Made by a program: the position numbers and the translations under genes. A model generated the notes under the pieces. That model worked only from the letters and a program-made list of their open reading frames with translations. It was not told the origin of the DNA and made no database searches. From contig VDMD01000087.1 of the NCBI GenBank assembly GCA_007026445.1, forward strand, positions 1-64,000: DNA of 64,000 bases, in the 5' to 3' direction. This document shows, piece by piece, positions 45,551 to 57,653 of this stretch (its first letter is position 1; the number at the start of each line of letters is the position of its first letter). This DNA is from Schizophyllum amplum. Taxonomy: Eukaryota > Basidiomycota > Agaricomycetes > Agaricales > Schizophyllaceae.

Positions 45551-45852
45551 CCCATATCTTCGGGTCCAGTCTGGTCTGAGAACAAAAGCAATTACAATTT
45601 GGGTGAAATGATGTTACGACTTATAAATCGAATTTGTAGTCCGAGGCCAGGCTCATGCTATATTTCGCGTGCCCAGGTTCACGCCATTGCGGGCTGTCTC
45701 GGCTCTTCTTCCCAATGTTGGCCTCGAAGGCGAGGCCGTGCCGGATCAATACCTGCAGCGCGTCTCGACGCCTGCAGTGCAATGCGCCCCGAGACCTTCC
45801 CTGTGGTGCCGAGCCGACGCTTCATATTCCACTGCTTTACGCCGCGGCCACC
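45551..45852. other. Intergenic between the MITE and the oxygenase gene
   Basis: Probably the 3' flank of the oxygenase gene. Nothing else seen. Confidence 0.4.
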
Positions 45853-47765
45853 TCAATGACCGTACGTCGCCTGGAGCCGCGACTGAACGTAGTCTCCGGC
45901 GGTGATGACTTCGTACTTGGCTGGCCGCTCGGCGGAGACACAGCCTGGGATCGGCTGGGGAAGATTCAGACGAGGAGAGGCGTCAGATAACGGTCGTCAC
46001 GATGTGCAACATGACATGACAGACGCACCTCGAGCCGCACGTCGTAGTCTGTGCCGAAGAAGAGCGGAATGGCGTATCGGTCGACGCCATTACGGTTGAT
46101 TGCGCGGTGGACGGTGGACTTGAAGATGTCGTCTGAGGGAAGTGGATGTGTAGGCATCAGCGTCAGTGGGAGCTGACTCGGTGGGCACGCACTGGTCCAG
46201 CGGGCGAACTGATCACCTAGACTGGACAGGACGGGTAAGCGCTCATCTGTGAAGCTACGCCGACGAATGCAGCACGTACTTGATGACGAGCGTGCCCTCG
46301 ATGGGCGGAGCGGATATCCACTGCTTCTCAGAGTTGAGCACTTGTAGAGCCTGATGTTTCGGCTCTTGCCAAAGGATGGTAAAGCACTGCATGCCGTGGT
46401 CAGGTTAGGTAATGCAGCGACGCATCTCTCGCGTGCACAACAACGCACCTCCCAGCTGCCAGTTCAAATCCCGTACGTTAGGTTCGACATACTCGTCCCT
46501 GGAGGAAGAAGACATAAATGCTAGGGGAGGCTGGAACTCACTCCGTATGTGCGCCAATGCCCATCACCTTGTTCTCGTCGATCGCGGCGGTCTGCGGTGG
46601 GTAGTACAGCAGGCGCATCAGTGCAGCTGAGTTACGGGTCTATACGGGCGTCAACGGCTGTCCAAGAGAAAGAGGGAAAGCCGGAGCAGCCCAATGGCAA
46701 GAGCTCTTGCCTACCTTGTCCTCGAAGAAGTTCTCCTCCAGTCCCAAAGCGAGAGCGAATAGAGGGAACATGCGCCGACCGACCGACAGGGCGGCATGAC
46801 TGGCGTTCCGCGGTATCAGCACTGGTGTTCAGGCAGCTCGGGAAAGCATAGAGCACGTACTAGTACTTCAGAGCACTCTCACGGAATTGCGGAAGCGCTT
46901 CGGTGGGCCATGCATTTTTCCCGCCGCCGATGATCGTGTTGCCAAGCTCGGAGGCAGTCGAGTTTTCGAGCGCCTCGTAGCCGAACTCGAAGCCCTCCTG
47001 GAGGTCGCCGCTGTTCGAGGGGTCGTTGTTGCCACTGAGCAGGGGCGAGTACCCCATGAAGTTGACTTGTTTTTTGTTTTCGAGCTGCAGGGGCGGGTGT
47101 CATGAGCGTGCTTGTCGATCGATGTTTGCATGCAGAGTACTGACCTCCATCTTTTTCGCGATGGGAAGGCCATAGAAGGCCTTCATGGCTGCATGGACAT
47201 CGGCGAAACAAGCATCGGGGATGCCGTGATTACGAACTGCGAGGCCAAATGAGTTAGCGGGTGGGCTGAACGTAAGACTGCAAAAGTAGAGAAAAGAGGC
47301 AGGCTGGACGTTTGGAGCTAGGGGAGAGAGGACGCTTCCGTATATTAAGTGGACATTTCAGTACATAGCACAGCAATTGAGCCACAATTGTTCAATTTTA
47401 TATCAATCAGACTGGATACGCACCGTAGAAAAACCCAACGTTGATGCAGGCGTCCCGAATCTCGGCCGCGAGCTGACGCCGCAGGTTGGGGTCAGCGCTG
47501 GTGGCGCTGGTGAGATCTCTACAAGTGATTGGTCAGTCATAAATTGTCCAAGCGAAGGTGCGTTATAAGCAGCAGTTGAAGTAAGGGTGGTCTAGTGGTA
47601 AAGCGAAATTGAGCGGTGGACAGTGGCAGGCAACCGATAGCCGGCTGATCGGCCATGTAGTAGATACTTCAAGGGAGGCAGAAAGGCATAGACTCACATG
47701 ATAGGAACGCTGTCGAAGGCGGTGCGCGCCTGGGCGGCCTGCTCGAGAAGGGACGGTTCACTCAT
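45853..47765 (-). CDS. 2-oxoglutarate/Fe(II)-dependent oxygenase, isopenicillin-N-synthase-like
   Basis: Eleven exons on the minus strand: 47765-47698, 47518-47424, 47236-47145, 47084-46861, 46799-46715, 46639-46542, 46455-46449, 46386-46280, 46221-46193, 46132-46029 and 45954-45853 (336 aa). The N-terminal half has PIIDLTS and INVGFFYVRNHGIP. The catalytic core carries the iron triad: HTDWECFTIL (His219, Asp221) and STVHRAINR (His277), then RYAIPLFFG, where Arg287 may bind 2-oxoglutarate. The substrate is not predictable. Exon 7 is only 7 nt (CTGGGAG). The iron ligand Asp221 is encoded across the junction of exons 6 and 7 (GA|C), so skipping the microexon would destroy the active site and the frame. 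The gene is divergent from the macro-domain gene. Confidence 0.92.
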
Positions 47766-48069
47766 GCTACCTTGTTGTCGTCGCCAGTGTGCTGAGTCCG
47801 CGAATGAAATCAAGAACTGAAGAGTTCTCTGAGACGGAATAAATGTCGTGCAGATGTAGTCAGAGGCTTGGAGGGAGAGAGTGGCGTTCAAGGGCAAGCT
47901 GGAAGCGCGCGATAACGTATGCTCTCGCAGTCAGATAACGTGATGAATGTTGGAAGTAAGGTCCGGCGCTTGCCGAAGCGCTTTTTCACCCGTAATTTGT
48001 AGTACGCAGGGCTTGGCACCTGCCTTATTCGACTTCCCTTTGCTGAAGATCCCTACTCCTGCATTGCAA

Positions 48070-48587
48070 ATGCCCTCTCCTACAGCAGCTTCAAACGTCA
48101 TCCATGTCTCTGGAGACCTGTTCTCCGCGCCACGCGGCGCAATTCTCGTCCACGCCTGCAACACGCAGGGCGCATGGGGCAGTGGAATAGCAGCTGCCTT
48201 CAAGAAGCGCTACCCGGAAGAATTCCAAGTGTACAGGACATGCTGCAAGGACCGGGGCGCAGCCCTATTGGGGACGTGCTTGCTCATACGAGGCGTAAAC
48301 AACTCGGGACACGACATCGCTTGCTTGTTTACGTCGCGCGCGTACGGGAAGAGAAAAGACAGCCCAGAAGAGATCTTGGCGGCGACACGCAACGCGTTAA
48401 TGGATTTGGTTGCACAAAAGGAAGATAATAAGGCGCTGCATGGGTGGTGCGTGACCGGGCATGATTCATTAGACGATCTGTTGACTCCAATCGTAGCCGG
48501 TTCAACTCTGGAAGGTTTGCTGTTCCCTGGGAGAGCACAGAGCAGGTTATCCGCGAGCTGGACGTGTCAATGACTATCTACGCGTGA
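48070..48587 (+). CDS. POA1: Macro-domain ADP-ribose 1''-phosphate phosphatase
   Basis: Exons 48070-48446 and 48497-48587 (155 aa). The macro domain has VIHVSGDLFSAP, the ADP-ribose-binding VHACNTQGAWGSGIAAAFK, LFTSRAYGKRKDSPEEIL and the C-terminal NSGRFAVPWESTEQVIREL. POA1-type proteins dephosphorylate ADP-ribose 1''-phosphate from tRNA splicing. The start at 48070 gives the family's usual short N-terminus. An in-frame ATG farther upstream is not excluded: it would add about 40 residues of uncertain nature. The 304-bp gap to the divergent oxygenase gene holds both promoters. Confidence 0.9.
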
Positions 48588-48852
48588 ATTACATTGTTCG
48601 CCCGAGTTGGCCGCGGATCGTGGGTCTCGTGACCGCGTACATGTCTAAACTTCCTTTTTTGGGTTGTGGGACGATTGACATAGAGCGGAGCCGCTTGTGA
48701 TCGACTTTACACGGCTTGTCTTTCCCCTTCATGTGGGCTGCTCGCTGACCGAGCCGTCATTGGAGTCGGCGAACTCGCTGGCTCGTACTTCCAACCGCTT
48801 GCAATCTCTCTATTCGGGTCGACGCGCGCCGTACTAAGTGTCTCTGGAAACC
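48588..48852. other. Intergenic POA1 to histidine kinase
   Basis: No feature recognised; presumed promoter of the histidine kinase gene. Confidence 0.4.
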
Positions 48853-51800
48853 ATGTATCGGTCAGCAGCACCGCGGGATCCCGACGACCAGCCCTATGTC
48901 GCCTTCCTGGACGCGTATCCACACCCCGCATTTGTTCTGCCAGCGTTTCCTGCTCTCAGCAAGGCCGCGCCGTCCCTCCATCCCGTATACGCCAATCCCG
49001 CATTTCGACATCTCGTGCTCGGCACAGTACTCGCGGCAGACGATGCGCCAGGACACGCATTCCTTACGAGCTTCGTCGCGTCGCAGGAAGTGCTAAGCTT
49101 CGGCCTCTGGCTCATCGGTACTGATCCCACCACCGATCTCGAACTTCGCCCACAATGGTTCCCTCCCGGAGCGCAGAATGCACGACTCACGATCACGAAA
49201 ACAGTTATGAATGCATACATCGTTTGCACTACTGTACTCCACACCACGATACCGCAAGCCTTAGACACCGCACCCGCAGGGAGGTCGCCCGGACTCATTC
49301 CGAACTTTCCGGACCGCGATCGCTCCCCTTCAACACCATGCCAGCTGTTCCTCCCAGATGGCGCCTCCAGTGTTGCCATGCTCATGGAGACCTTCGACTG
49401 GGCCTCGTCGCCGTTAGGACCGCGAGAGAAGTGGCCACAGTCTCTTGTCAGCGCACTCGGCCTCTGCATGTCGGCCGCGTTTCCTGTACGTGTTCGCAGC
49501 TCCTTCACACGACGTCCTCTCATCTTCGTAGTCTGCTATTTGCTGGGGACCGGAAAAGCTTCTCATGTACAATGAAGCATAGTACGTCGCCGGCGTAAGT
49601 CAACTGTTCACATCCATTAACAATGGCCTCAGCATCGACACCGCAGGTACCAAGCATCCGCAAATATTCGGACAAGCAGGTGCAGTGGCATGGTCCGAGC
49701 TTTGGGAGAAGATCGGTCCGCTCATGACGGATGTGTACAATGGGGCGACCATTTGGAAGCAGAACGGTGCGTGCGCTGCGTGCCGCGTACTCAAGGTCTT
49801 TTTAAAAATCTCCCAGATCTATTGTTCTTTAACCGACTAGGACCGGATAGGCTGCCGGAGGAAAACTACTATAGTTTTTCGTACCGGCCAATACCCCAGG
49901 AAGACGGGAAGATCGGCGGTCTTCTCAACGACGCCTTCGACACGACAAAGAAAGTGTGCGTGCTTCCCAGTTGCCCTCTGTCATCACGATCTTAGCCCCT
50001 CCCAGCATAAGCGACCGACGGACGAACATGTTACGCGACCTCATTCGCAGCTCCATCATTGTCACGTCCAAGACTCAGTTCGCCGCCTCCATCCTGCAGA
50101 TTCTCTCCAAGCCGGAGTACGCATACGACGTACCCTTCGCGGGTCTGTACATGTGTTCCGTAGCCAAACTCGAGCATGCCGATCAGCTCGCGCCGGCAAG
50201 CGCAACGTACACCGCAGCGACTACCATCATCGAGCAAGCGCCCAAACCGACCTCATGCACGCTGGAGCTCGCTGGCACGGTCGGCGTCGCCACGGGGCAT
50301 ACCGCCTTTCCGGACACAGTGGAGCTCTGGTTGGACAACAAGACCGGCTCAGCACCCTCTTCGCAGTTCGCCTCCGCGCTCACGTCTCAGCTCACATCGC
50401 ATACCTCGTCACCGATGAACGGCATGACGGTGAACGGGAGCGAGAAGTTCGCGAGGCTGTCGATGCACTCCCCCGCATCGACGGAGTATTCGACAGACAC
50501 ACGCGGGTCCCAGCGGCGGCGGCGAAGGGCGGACCTGCCGTGGCCTTTCGAGGAGGCCGCGCAACAACGGACACCGATGCTGGTGCCGATTCTCAACGAA
50601 GCGTTTGTGGAGGGCATCGACCGCCGCGCATGGGGCGACCGCCCGCGGGAAGCGATCGTGATGCCTGTAGGCATTGACGATGATGACACGCCGCGCGCGA
50701 TGCTCATTCTGGGTCTGAACACGCGTCGGCCGTACGACGAGAACTACCAGGAGAGTATGGAGTTCATGCGCGTGACGCTGGGCTCGGCGCTACACGCGGT
50801 TCTCGCGAGAGAGGAGGATAGTATACGAGCAGAGTGAGTCACGAACCTCCTTTTTTCCGGTCAAGATGTGGCTGACACCACCACACCCTTTGCTCGTCAA
50901 CGCATTTGCAGGCGCCTTGCAGACCTGGATGCGGCAAAGACAAGCTTCTTCAGTAACGTGTCGCACGAACTGCGAACGCCGTTGACGCTCATCGGCGGGC
51001 CTTTGGACGATTGCGTGGCGAAGCTGCCCGAGGGTAGCGCGCTGCGGTCGTCGCTTCGAATGGCGTCGCGCAACGTCCAGCGGCTCAGCCGCTTGGTGGA
51101 CTCGTTGATGGACTTCTCCAAGCTCGCGGCAAGGCGCCTGGAGGGCGCCTTTCGACCCGTCCTGCTCGGTCCATTCGTGGCCGATCTGGCGAGCATGTTC
51201 AGGGATCCGATTGAGAAGAGCGGGATGCAGTACGATGTGGAGTGCGATCTGAGCCCGGACCAGCCGCTGTGTTATATCGACCCCGAGTTCTGGGAGAAGA
51301 TTGTATTCAATCTGATTGGGAATGCGTTCAAGTGTGAGTGGTCTCGCTGTCTGTGGATAGACGCCTTATGTGCCCGCCAGACACGATGTCTGGCACGATC
51401 ACCATTCGCGTCTCGTTCGACGCTACACAGGCGACATTTTCCGTACAAGACACCGGTATCGGAATCCCTGCTGCAGGTGAAAATATTTATGAGGCAGAAG
51501 TCTAGATCCAGATACTGAACACAGCTTCTCAATAGACATGGAGAAAATATTCAACCGCTTTCATCGTGTGCAATGCGTCAGCAGGAGCTTTGAGGGCACG
51601 GGTATCGGCCTCTCCCTCACCAAAGAGCTTGTGCATCTGCATGGTGGCGAGCTGACGGTGGAATCCCACGATGACTCTCATGACGATCACGGCAGCACCT
51701 TCGCGGTATCCCTACCTCTCGGCAAAGGTGAGCATAAACTCGAAGGCACCTAATCTATCTACTCACACTGCCATCTTGTCTGTCCCTTTTGTTATGCTTG

Positions 51801-54800
51801 CTTGCTCACCGCAAGTACTTACAGATCATCTACCTCCGGGAAGCGTGCATTTGGAAGAGGAGTTCGCGGTCGGGCGCCGGCGATATGGACAGGGCATCGT
51901 GAACGACGCCATCATGTGGTCCAGGACCACCGACGCCGGCGACCATACACCGGCGTCCGATGCAGGGTCGTTGGCGTCGGATGCCTCGGGCACCGGAAGC
52001 GGTGGCTCGAAGCTCGATCCGGCGACGATGTTCTTCAAAAAAACGGATATCGTGCTGATTGCCGACGACAACTCGGAAATGAGGCACTATATGAAAACGA
52101 TTCTTGCGCCGTACTGTACGGTGGTGGAGGCGAGCAATGGGAAAGAGGCGCTTGAGCTGGCGATCCAGAAGAAACCGCACGTGGTGCTGAGCGATGTGAT
52201 GATGCCTGGTGTGTTGGTCTTTGGACGACAACGTGCTCGAAGCTTATGGTCCTTGCAGTTATGGACGGCTTTGCGCTGCTGGGAGCTTTGCAGGAGCACC
52301 CTGCTACGCGCCTCATGCCCGTCATCTTAGTCACTGCGAAGTCGGGCGACGACTCGAGAGTAGAGGGCTTGGTGAGCGCAATTGTCGGAATGTCAAATAG
52401 TCGCTCATCGATTGTGAATAGCTGTCTGGCGCGGACGACTATCTGGCAAAGCCATTCCGGAGCGCGGAGCTGGTTGCTCGGGTACATCTGCAGATGCAGC
52501 TGGGCAAGCGACGCGTCTTTCTCGAGACGCGATTCGAGGAGCGCACCAAGGAGGTACAACAGCTACTGGAGCAGTCTCCTGTGGCGATCTTCCGGTGGGT
52601 TTTCACTCAGTTTCTTGTCTTATGATGTCGCTCACGGTTGTGCTCTACTAAGCACCGATGTGGATGGCAAGCGAGTTGCTTCTGCCCGTGCGAGGAGCAT
52701 AGTGACTGATCGACTGCAGGATTGTATACGTGAATCCTCGATGGTTCGAGATGCTGAGCCAGCCGCCGGGAGATGTGGATAACTGGTAAGCTCTTCTATG
52801 GTGGCTCGTGACATGACGTTCTTACCATCTCTGCAGGGAAGCGGCGTAGGTCCAATTCTCAGACAAAGCGCATCCATGTTCATCGCGGCTTATACGTAGT
52901 ATCTACGATGAAGACCTCGCCGCCTTCAAGAAGTTCTGGTACCGGGAACACGAAGACGATTCCTCAGAGCACATCATTGAGTTCCGTAAGCGCGTCTTCC
53001 TCGTGCCAAGTCAGTTATGATCTGACGGCGTTATGTAGGATGCACTGATGGGAAGTGGTACCAGGGGCAGTTAGCGCCTACTGACGACGGCGGAGCGTGT
53101 GAGTGCGGCTCAATCGAACGTCGACCCTTCTGACCGCATCGTAGTGGGCACGCTCACCGATATCAGCAATCAGCGTATGTTTGAAGCGGCGCAGCTGGAG
53201 CATGCGCGTGAGCGAGAGGCCACTGCCAGGAGGAAAGCTGAGGAAGCTGAGGATAGGCGACAAGAGGCTGAGCAGCGGCGACGCGGTCAGGGTGCGTATT
53301 GCCCCACTCAGAAGACCACCATGAGTACTCACCGTTGCTGCAGAGCTTTTGATCGACGTCACGTCCCACGAGCTGCGGCAGCCAGTCTCGGCGATCTTGA
53401 ACTGCAGCGGGCTCGTTCGCACGAATATGGTCGCCTTGCTTGAGCACATACAGGGCGCGAAGAGTGGCGCGGGTGTCGTGCTCACGGCCGAACAACTGGA
53501 CTCCATGCGCGAAGATGTCGAGGCGTTGGACGCCATCTATCAATGCGGCCTTGCGCAAGGTACAGAGTACGATGGTCGCATAAGAGCGACGCTAACGATG
53601 TTGTAGAGCGAATAGCTAACGATGTGCTCTCACTGTCGCGTATGCAGCTCGATTCGCTGAACATCCAGGCTGTTGACTTTGAACTGGTGACGGAGACTCA
53701 ACGCATTGTGTCGATCTTCCGCAATGAGGCCAAAATGCATGTAATCTCCGTGCCTTCATGGGTCGTGGGCTGACAGCCCTTGCAGGAAGGAGATCAACCT
53801 CTCTGTCCACTTCGGGAAATCATTGGCCAACCTCGGTGTATGCGTGGTGAGATCGGACAAGAGTCGATATGCGCAAGTGATGCACGTATTCTCTTTACAC
53901 AAGAAAGCTACAAACAACAGTACTGATGCTTCTGCAGCACTAACCTCGTGAGCAACGCAATCAAGTTCACCGACAGTTCCCCGAACAGGCGGGATATCCG
54001 GGTGGATATGGAGGTCAGCCTTCTCCCTCCAGACGACGAGGATAGCGCGGCGTACCCGAGAGTCGCGCGTCAGAATGAGCGTCTGAGCAATGCTAAGCTC
54101 GCATCGGGAACAAGACTATATATCTATGTCTCTGTCACGGATTCGGGACCTGGCCTGCAGCCAGACGACTTGGCAGTTTTATTCAGGCGGTACGCGCAGA
54201 AGCTAATAGTGGTATCTCCCGCTCAACAATCCCTCAGATTCCAGCAAGGGTCACTCGCGGCCAAGTCGGACGTGTTTGGAGGTTCCGGCTTGGGCTTATT
54301 CGTCTCACGAAAACTTTGCGACCTGATGGGTGGGCGGATAGCGGTACGCTTTTCATTTGTTAGCAAGACATCACTCAAACATCGTGCAGGTTCAAAGCGA
54401 ACTTGGCAAAGGCGCTGTGTTCAGCTTTTTTATTGAATCCTTCGCTGCGTCGGTGCCCGCGTCACCAAATGGCTCGGGACAGCGCTCGCCACCTGCGCTG
54501 TCTTTATCGCGGGTGACATCGCACGGAGAACTGCCGCTGCCGAATTTCGCACAATCGCCACTGCGCGTCCTCATCACCGAGGACAACCTCATCAACCAGG
54601 TGGGGCCATTTCGTTGCGTGTTCTGACGAGTTGCTAACGTCCGTTCGCAGAGAGTGTTGAAGTTTGTGAACCGTCATTCTTGTCGATGTTAAGCTTATGT
54701 CGCTCGCCAGCCGCCAACTCGTCAAAGCTGGCTGCACGACCGTATTGGCAAACAACGGTCAGCAAGCGCTCGATTGCTTGACATCCGCCGGTCAGCCCTT

Positions 54801-55144
54801 TGATGCCGTCCTTGTAAGGCCCACGTTTAGCCTTGTCCACGCGCGCTACGCTAATTGAGCTGCAGATGGACATCGAGATGCCGGTCATGGACGGCATTGA
54901 GGCCGTGCGTCGCATTCGGCAAATGGAGGCAGATGGCGAACTGCGCGTCCGAAATCGAGTCTATGCTCTTACGGCAAACGCACGAGAGGGCCAGGTGCGA
55001 TTAATCAAGGAAGCGGGCATGGATGCAGTCCTGGTGCGTCGCAGTCTTAGACGTGTGTAATGATGACGGACGGTGGCTTCTCAGATCAAGCCCTACCGGA
55101 TCGAGGATGTGATCAAGGCTATCCGAGGCGTCTACTCCCCCTAA
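48853..55144 (+). CDS. Dual hybrid histidine kinase (HK-REC-PAS-HK-REC), 1627 aa
   Basis: Twenty-six exons, first 48853-49485, last 55085-55144; the set sums to 1628 codons without a stop. Residues 1-560 hold PAS/GAF-like sensor regions. First kinase: SNVSHELRTPLTL with His613, N-box NLIGNAF, QDTGIGIP, GTGIGLSL. First receiver: IADDNSEM (Asp912, Asp913), phosphoacceptor Asp955 in LSDVMMPVMDG, Lys1007 in AKPF. A PAS domain follows (about 1050-1150). Second kinase: DVTSHELRQPVSA with His1186, TNLVSNAIKFTD, GGSGLGLFVS. Second receiver: ITEDN, Asp1554 in DIEMPVMDG, Lys1610 in IKPY. All catalytic and phosphotransfer residues are present in both halves. Such dual kinases are described in Agaricomycotina; no membrane segment is seen. 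Odd features: 9-nt (52837-52845) and 11-nt (54651-54661) microexons, and two introns with GC donors (53737 and 53882). Confidence 0.92.
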
Positions 55145-56201
55145 CGAGCCTTCACCTCATCTTCCTTACTGCATCCTTTCTCGCTCTGTTTCTTTCGGGT
55201 TTGATGTGGGCGTTTTCGTGATATATGCCTGGTTGGTTTTGGCCAAATATGGCACGTGTATCTTTCACTCTGAGGCTTTCCGACTCGGACATGTAGCTCG
55301 GGACCTACGCCATCTTCATGTGGACTTTCGCATCACTCTTCTCATACATACGCATTGTTGTCTTGTTTCCTATATACGCACGCGCTTTGTCACTCATGGT
55401 CTCATACGCTCATACCTCCACACTTGTAACACACGCATACCACACAGATATAAGTACGCACACGCGGCTCTTCTTGTAGCATCGTCTGCATCCAGTACAC
55501 TATGTATAGCATAATGTAGAAACCCTTGTACTCATACAGACCTGCAGATATATCATAGACATCTTTCTCTCCCCTAGATGAGTGACTGAGGAGTTTCAGT
55601 GATAGTTAAAGGAAGATGTAGGCCAGGGTATAATGAGGTGTCCGAGGACCGACGAAGCAGACTGCACGCTCCCGTGCATGACGGACTCAGATCTAGGATC
55701 CACTGCGGTTTTTACTGGTTTTCTTGAAGACTCTGATCACTTATAACGCTCGCAGCACCAGTCGCAGCCACCGCCGGCAGCTGATTTAGTGATACTTAGA
55801 GGTTGCGTTTCGAACTTTCCCACAAGTCTGCGGTCACGTTCACACCGAGTCCCCACGGCTTCTCTTCAACCACCACACTCGGAGCCCCCAACCCGGATCG
55901 TTCGATAGGCTAGCTTCCCGCAGTTCAAGGACTCGCTGCATACGAGCGCAGAGCTTGCGGACTGCGACTCTCTACTGCTTGTCTTAATATCCGGCCTGCG
56001 TGTCAACTTGCCATGGTAAGCGGAGGCGCCAATACTGCAGAGCTGCAGCCGATTGAATGCGACCTTCATAAGGTCCTCTCACGTCGTCCCGTACCTCTTT
56101 AGCTCAGCACAAACATCACACGCCCAACCCGCGAGACATCTACACTCACTAGTCCTCCTTTCGACGTCGGGTACTACCAACAGGACAGCGAGAGGTGTGA
56201 C
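55145..56201. other. Intergenic, 1.06 kb
   Basis: 3' flank of the histidine kinase and promoter of F-box gene 2. The AT-richer tract at 55300-55560 may hold the kinase 3' UTR. No gene supported. Confidence 0.5.
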
Positions 56202-57485
56202 ATGTCCCACCCTATACACGACTTCCCCCCAGAACTGCTTGCCGAGATCCTATTGCATACTTTCCAGGAAGTCTCATTCCATCGATACCAATCTTCCCTC
56301 GCCGGTGGACCAGTCGCTGCGAGCGCAGTCTGTAGCTACTGGCGCCGCGTGGCGCTCGCATACCCAAATCTGTGGTCCAACATACGCGTCACGATCGCCC
56401 ATCCTGACGATTCTTCTGCAATAGTGGAAGCAATCGAAGCGCGCATCGCTCGCGCGGGCGCTCATGCCCTCTCCGTTGAATATCTCGAGATGGGCGAACC
56501 AGGCGGATGCCCTGCACTCGACGCACTCCTGACGCACAGTCGTCGCTGGGAAAAAGCGACGCTCACTCTCACGTATACGCCCCTCGTGCGCCTAGTTCCC
56601 CTGCACAACGAGATTCCCCTCCTCCGCACAGCCTCCGTCTCAGCGCTGCTTATCGCTACATCTGAGATGGGCGAGACGCCCGAAATGCAATACATATTCT
56701 CGAACGCGCCCCTCCTTTCCTCGTTCGCCTTCAGTGCATCCAATGGCGAAGCGGTCGCAGAGCTGCCTTTCGTATTGCCCTGGCAGCAACTCATACGGTA
56801 CGAGGGTCCGCTTTTCACTGCCGCAGATCCGCCTCGCTATGCGCGCCATCTCTTGAAGCACGCGCAGGTGCTCTCAGTCACGGACGTTACGTCGTTCGCT
56901 TCCCCAACTGGGCGCACGGAGCTCCCTGCGCTACGCGTCCTCAGCGCTAACGCGCAGGCGCTGGCGGGCCTTCGGGCGCCCGCACTAGTCGAGCTACGTG
57001 TGCGCGGCAGCTGCGATAGTACGGACGTCCTATACCTGCGTGGCTTCCTCGTGTGGTCCCGCTGCACGCTGCGTACGCTGTTCATGTATGCTGTTCTGCT
57101 AGAGTCGGACGGGGACGCGCTCGTGGACGTGTGCAGAGAGGTGGAGGATTTGATCTGCACTCTGGGAACGGAGAGCACGGTGTGGCTTGGGCTCTTGCCG
57201 CGGCTGCGCAAGCTCACTGTCCTCGTCGTCGCAGAGGGAGTTAGGGGTGCGGCCTCAAATTTCATCAGGTCGTGCGCGCTGGCAGACATCCTTCGTGCCC
57301 GCTCAGTGAACCAACCGGAGCTGGTGAAGATCAACTTGTGGTTCAGTGAAGACTGCTATGAGGCCGTCGATAGGAATGCTCTATATGAGCTGGTCTGCTT
57401 GGGCAGCGAGTGTGGCGTCAGGGTGCAGTACGATGTCTTTACATGTGAACACGAAGAACTCATGGACACTTGGATGACGGTATGA
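56202..57485 (+). CDS. F-box protein, 427 aa, paralogue of the one at 30279-31583
   Basis: A single exon. The F-box is MSHPIHDFPPELLAEILLHT followed by CSYWRRVALAYPNLWSNI. It aligns with the other copy along its whole length (shared PPRYARHLLKHAQ, ELRVRGS, DCYEAV and MDTWMTV/MDQWMSV ends), with scattered substitutions and small indels. Likely an SCF substrate receptor of unknown target. It lies in opposite orientation to its partner, about 25 kb away. Confidence 0.88.
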   Translation: MSHPIHDFPPELLAEILLHTFQEVSFHRYQSSLAGGPVAASAVCSYWRRVALAYPNLWSNIRVTIAHPDDSSAIVEAIEARIARAGAHALSVEYLEMGEPGGCPALDALLTHSRRWEKATLTLTYTPLVRLVPLHNEIPLLRTASVSALLIATSEMGETPEMQYIFSNAPLLSSFAFSASNGEAVAELPFVLPWQQLIRYEGPLFTAADPPRYARHLLKHAQVLSVTDVTSFASPTGRTELPALRVLSANAQALAGLRAPALVELRVRGSCDSTDVLYLRGFLVWSRCTLRTLFMYAVLLESDGDALVDVCREVEDLICTLGTESTVWLGLLPRLRKLTVLVVAEGVRGAASNFIRSCALADILRARSVNQPELVKINLWFSEDCYEAVDRNALYELVCLGSECGVRVQYDVFTCEHEELMDTWMTV

Positions 57486-57653
57486 TACCTACCGTATATA
57501 CTTGTTGCAAGACTCGCATGATGATACCTTGTCACCGTGCGGCGTGAGCAGTTGGTGTCAGTACAGAGCTACTTATAAGCGGCCGCCGCAAGTACATTCC
57601 CGAGCGATGGAAACAATTTGCACTCTTGACCAGCACTATTGGAAGGACCGCAA

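Noticed and set aside
44979..45559. 10-bp target duplication for the second MITE
   Set aside because: acccatatct can be read as a 10-bp repeat, but the outer T and A belong to the inverted ends. The 8-bp reading agrees with the first element and with the hAT superfamily.
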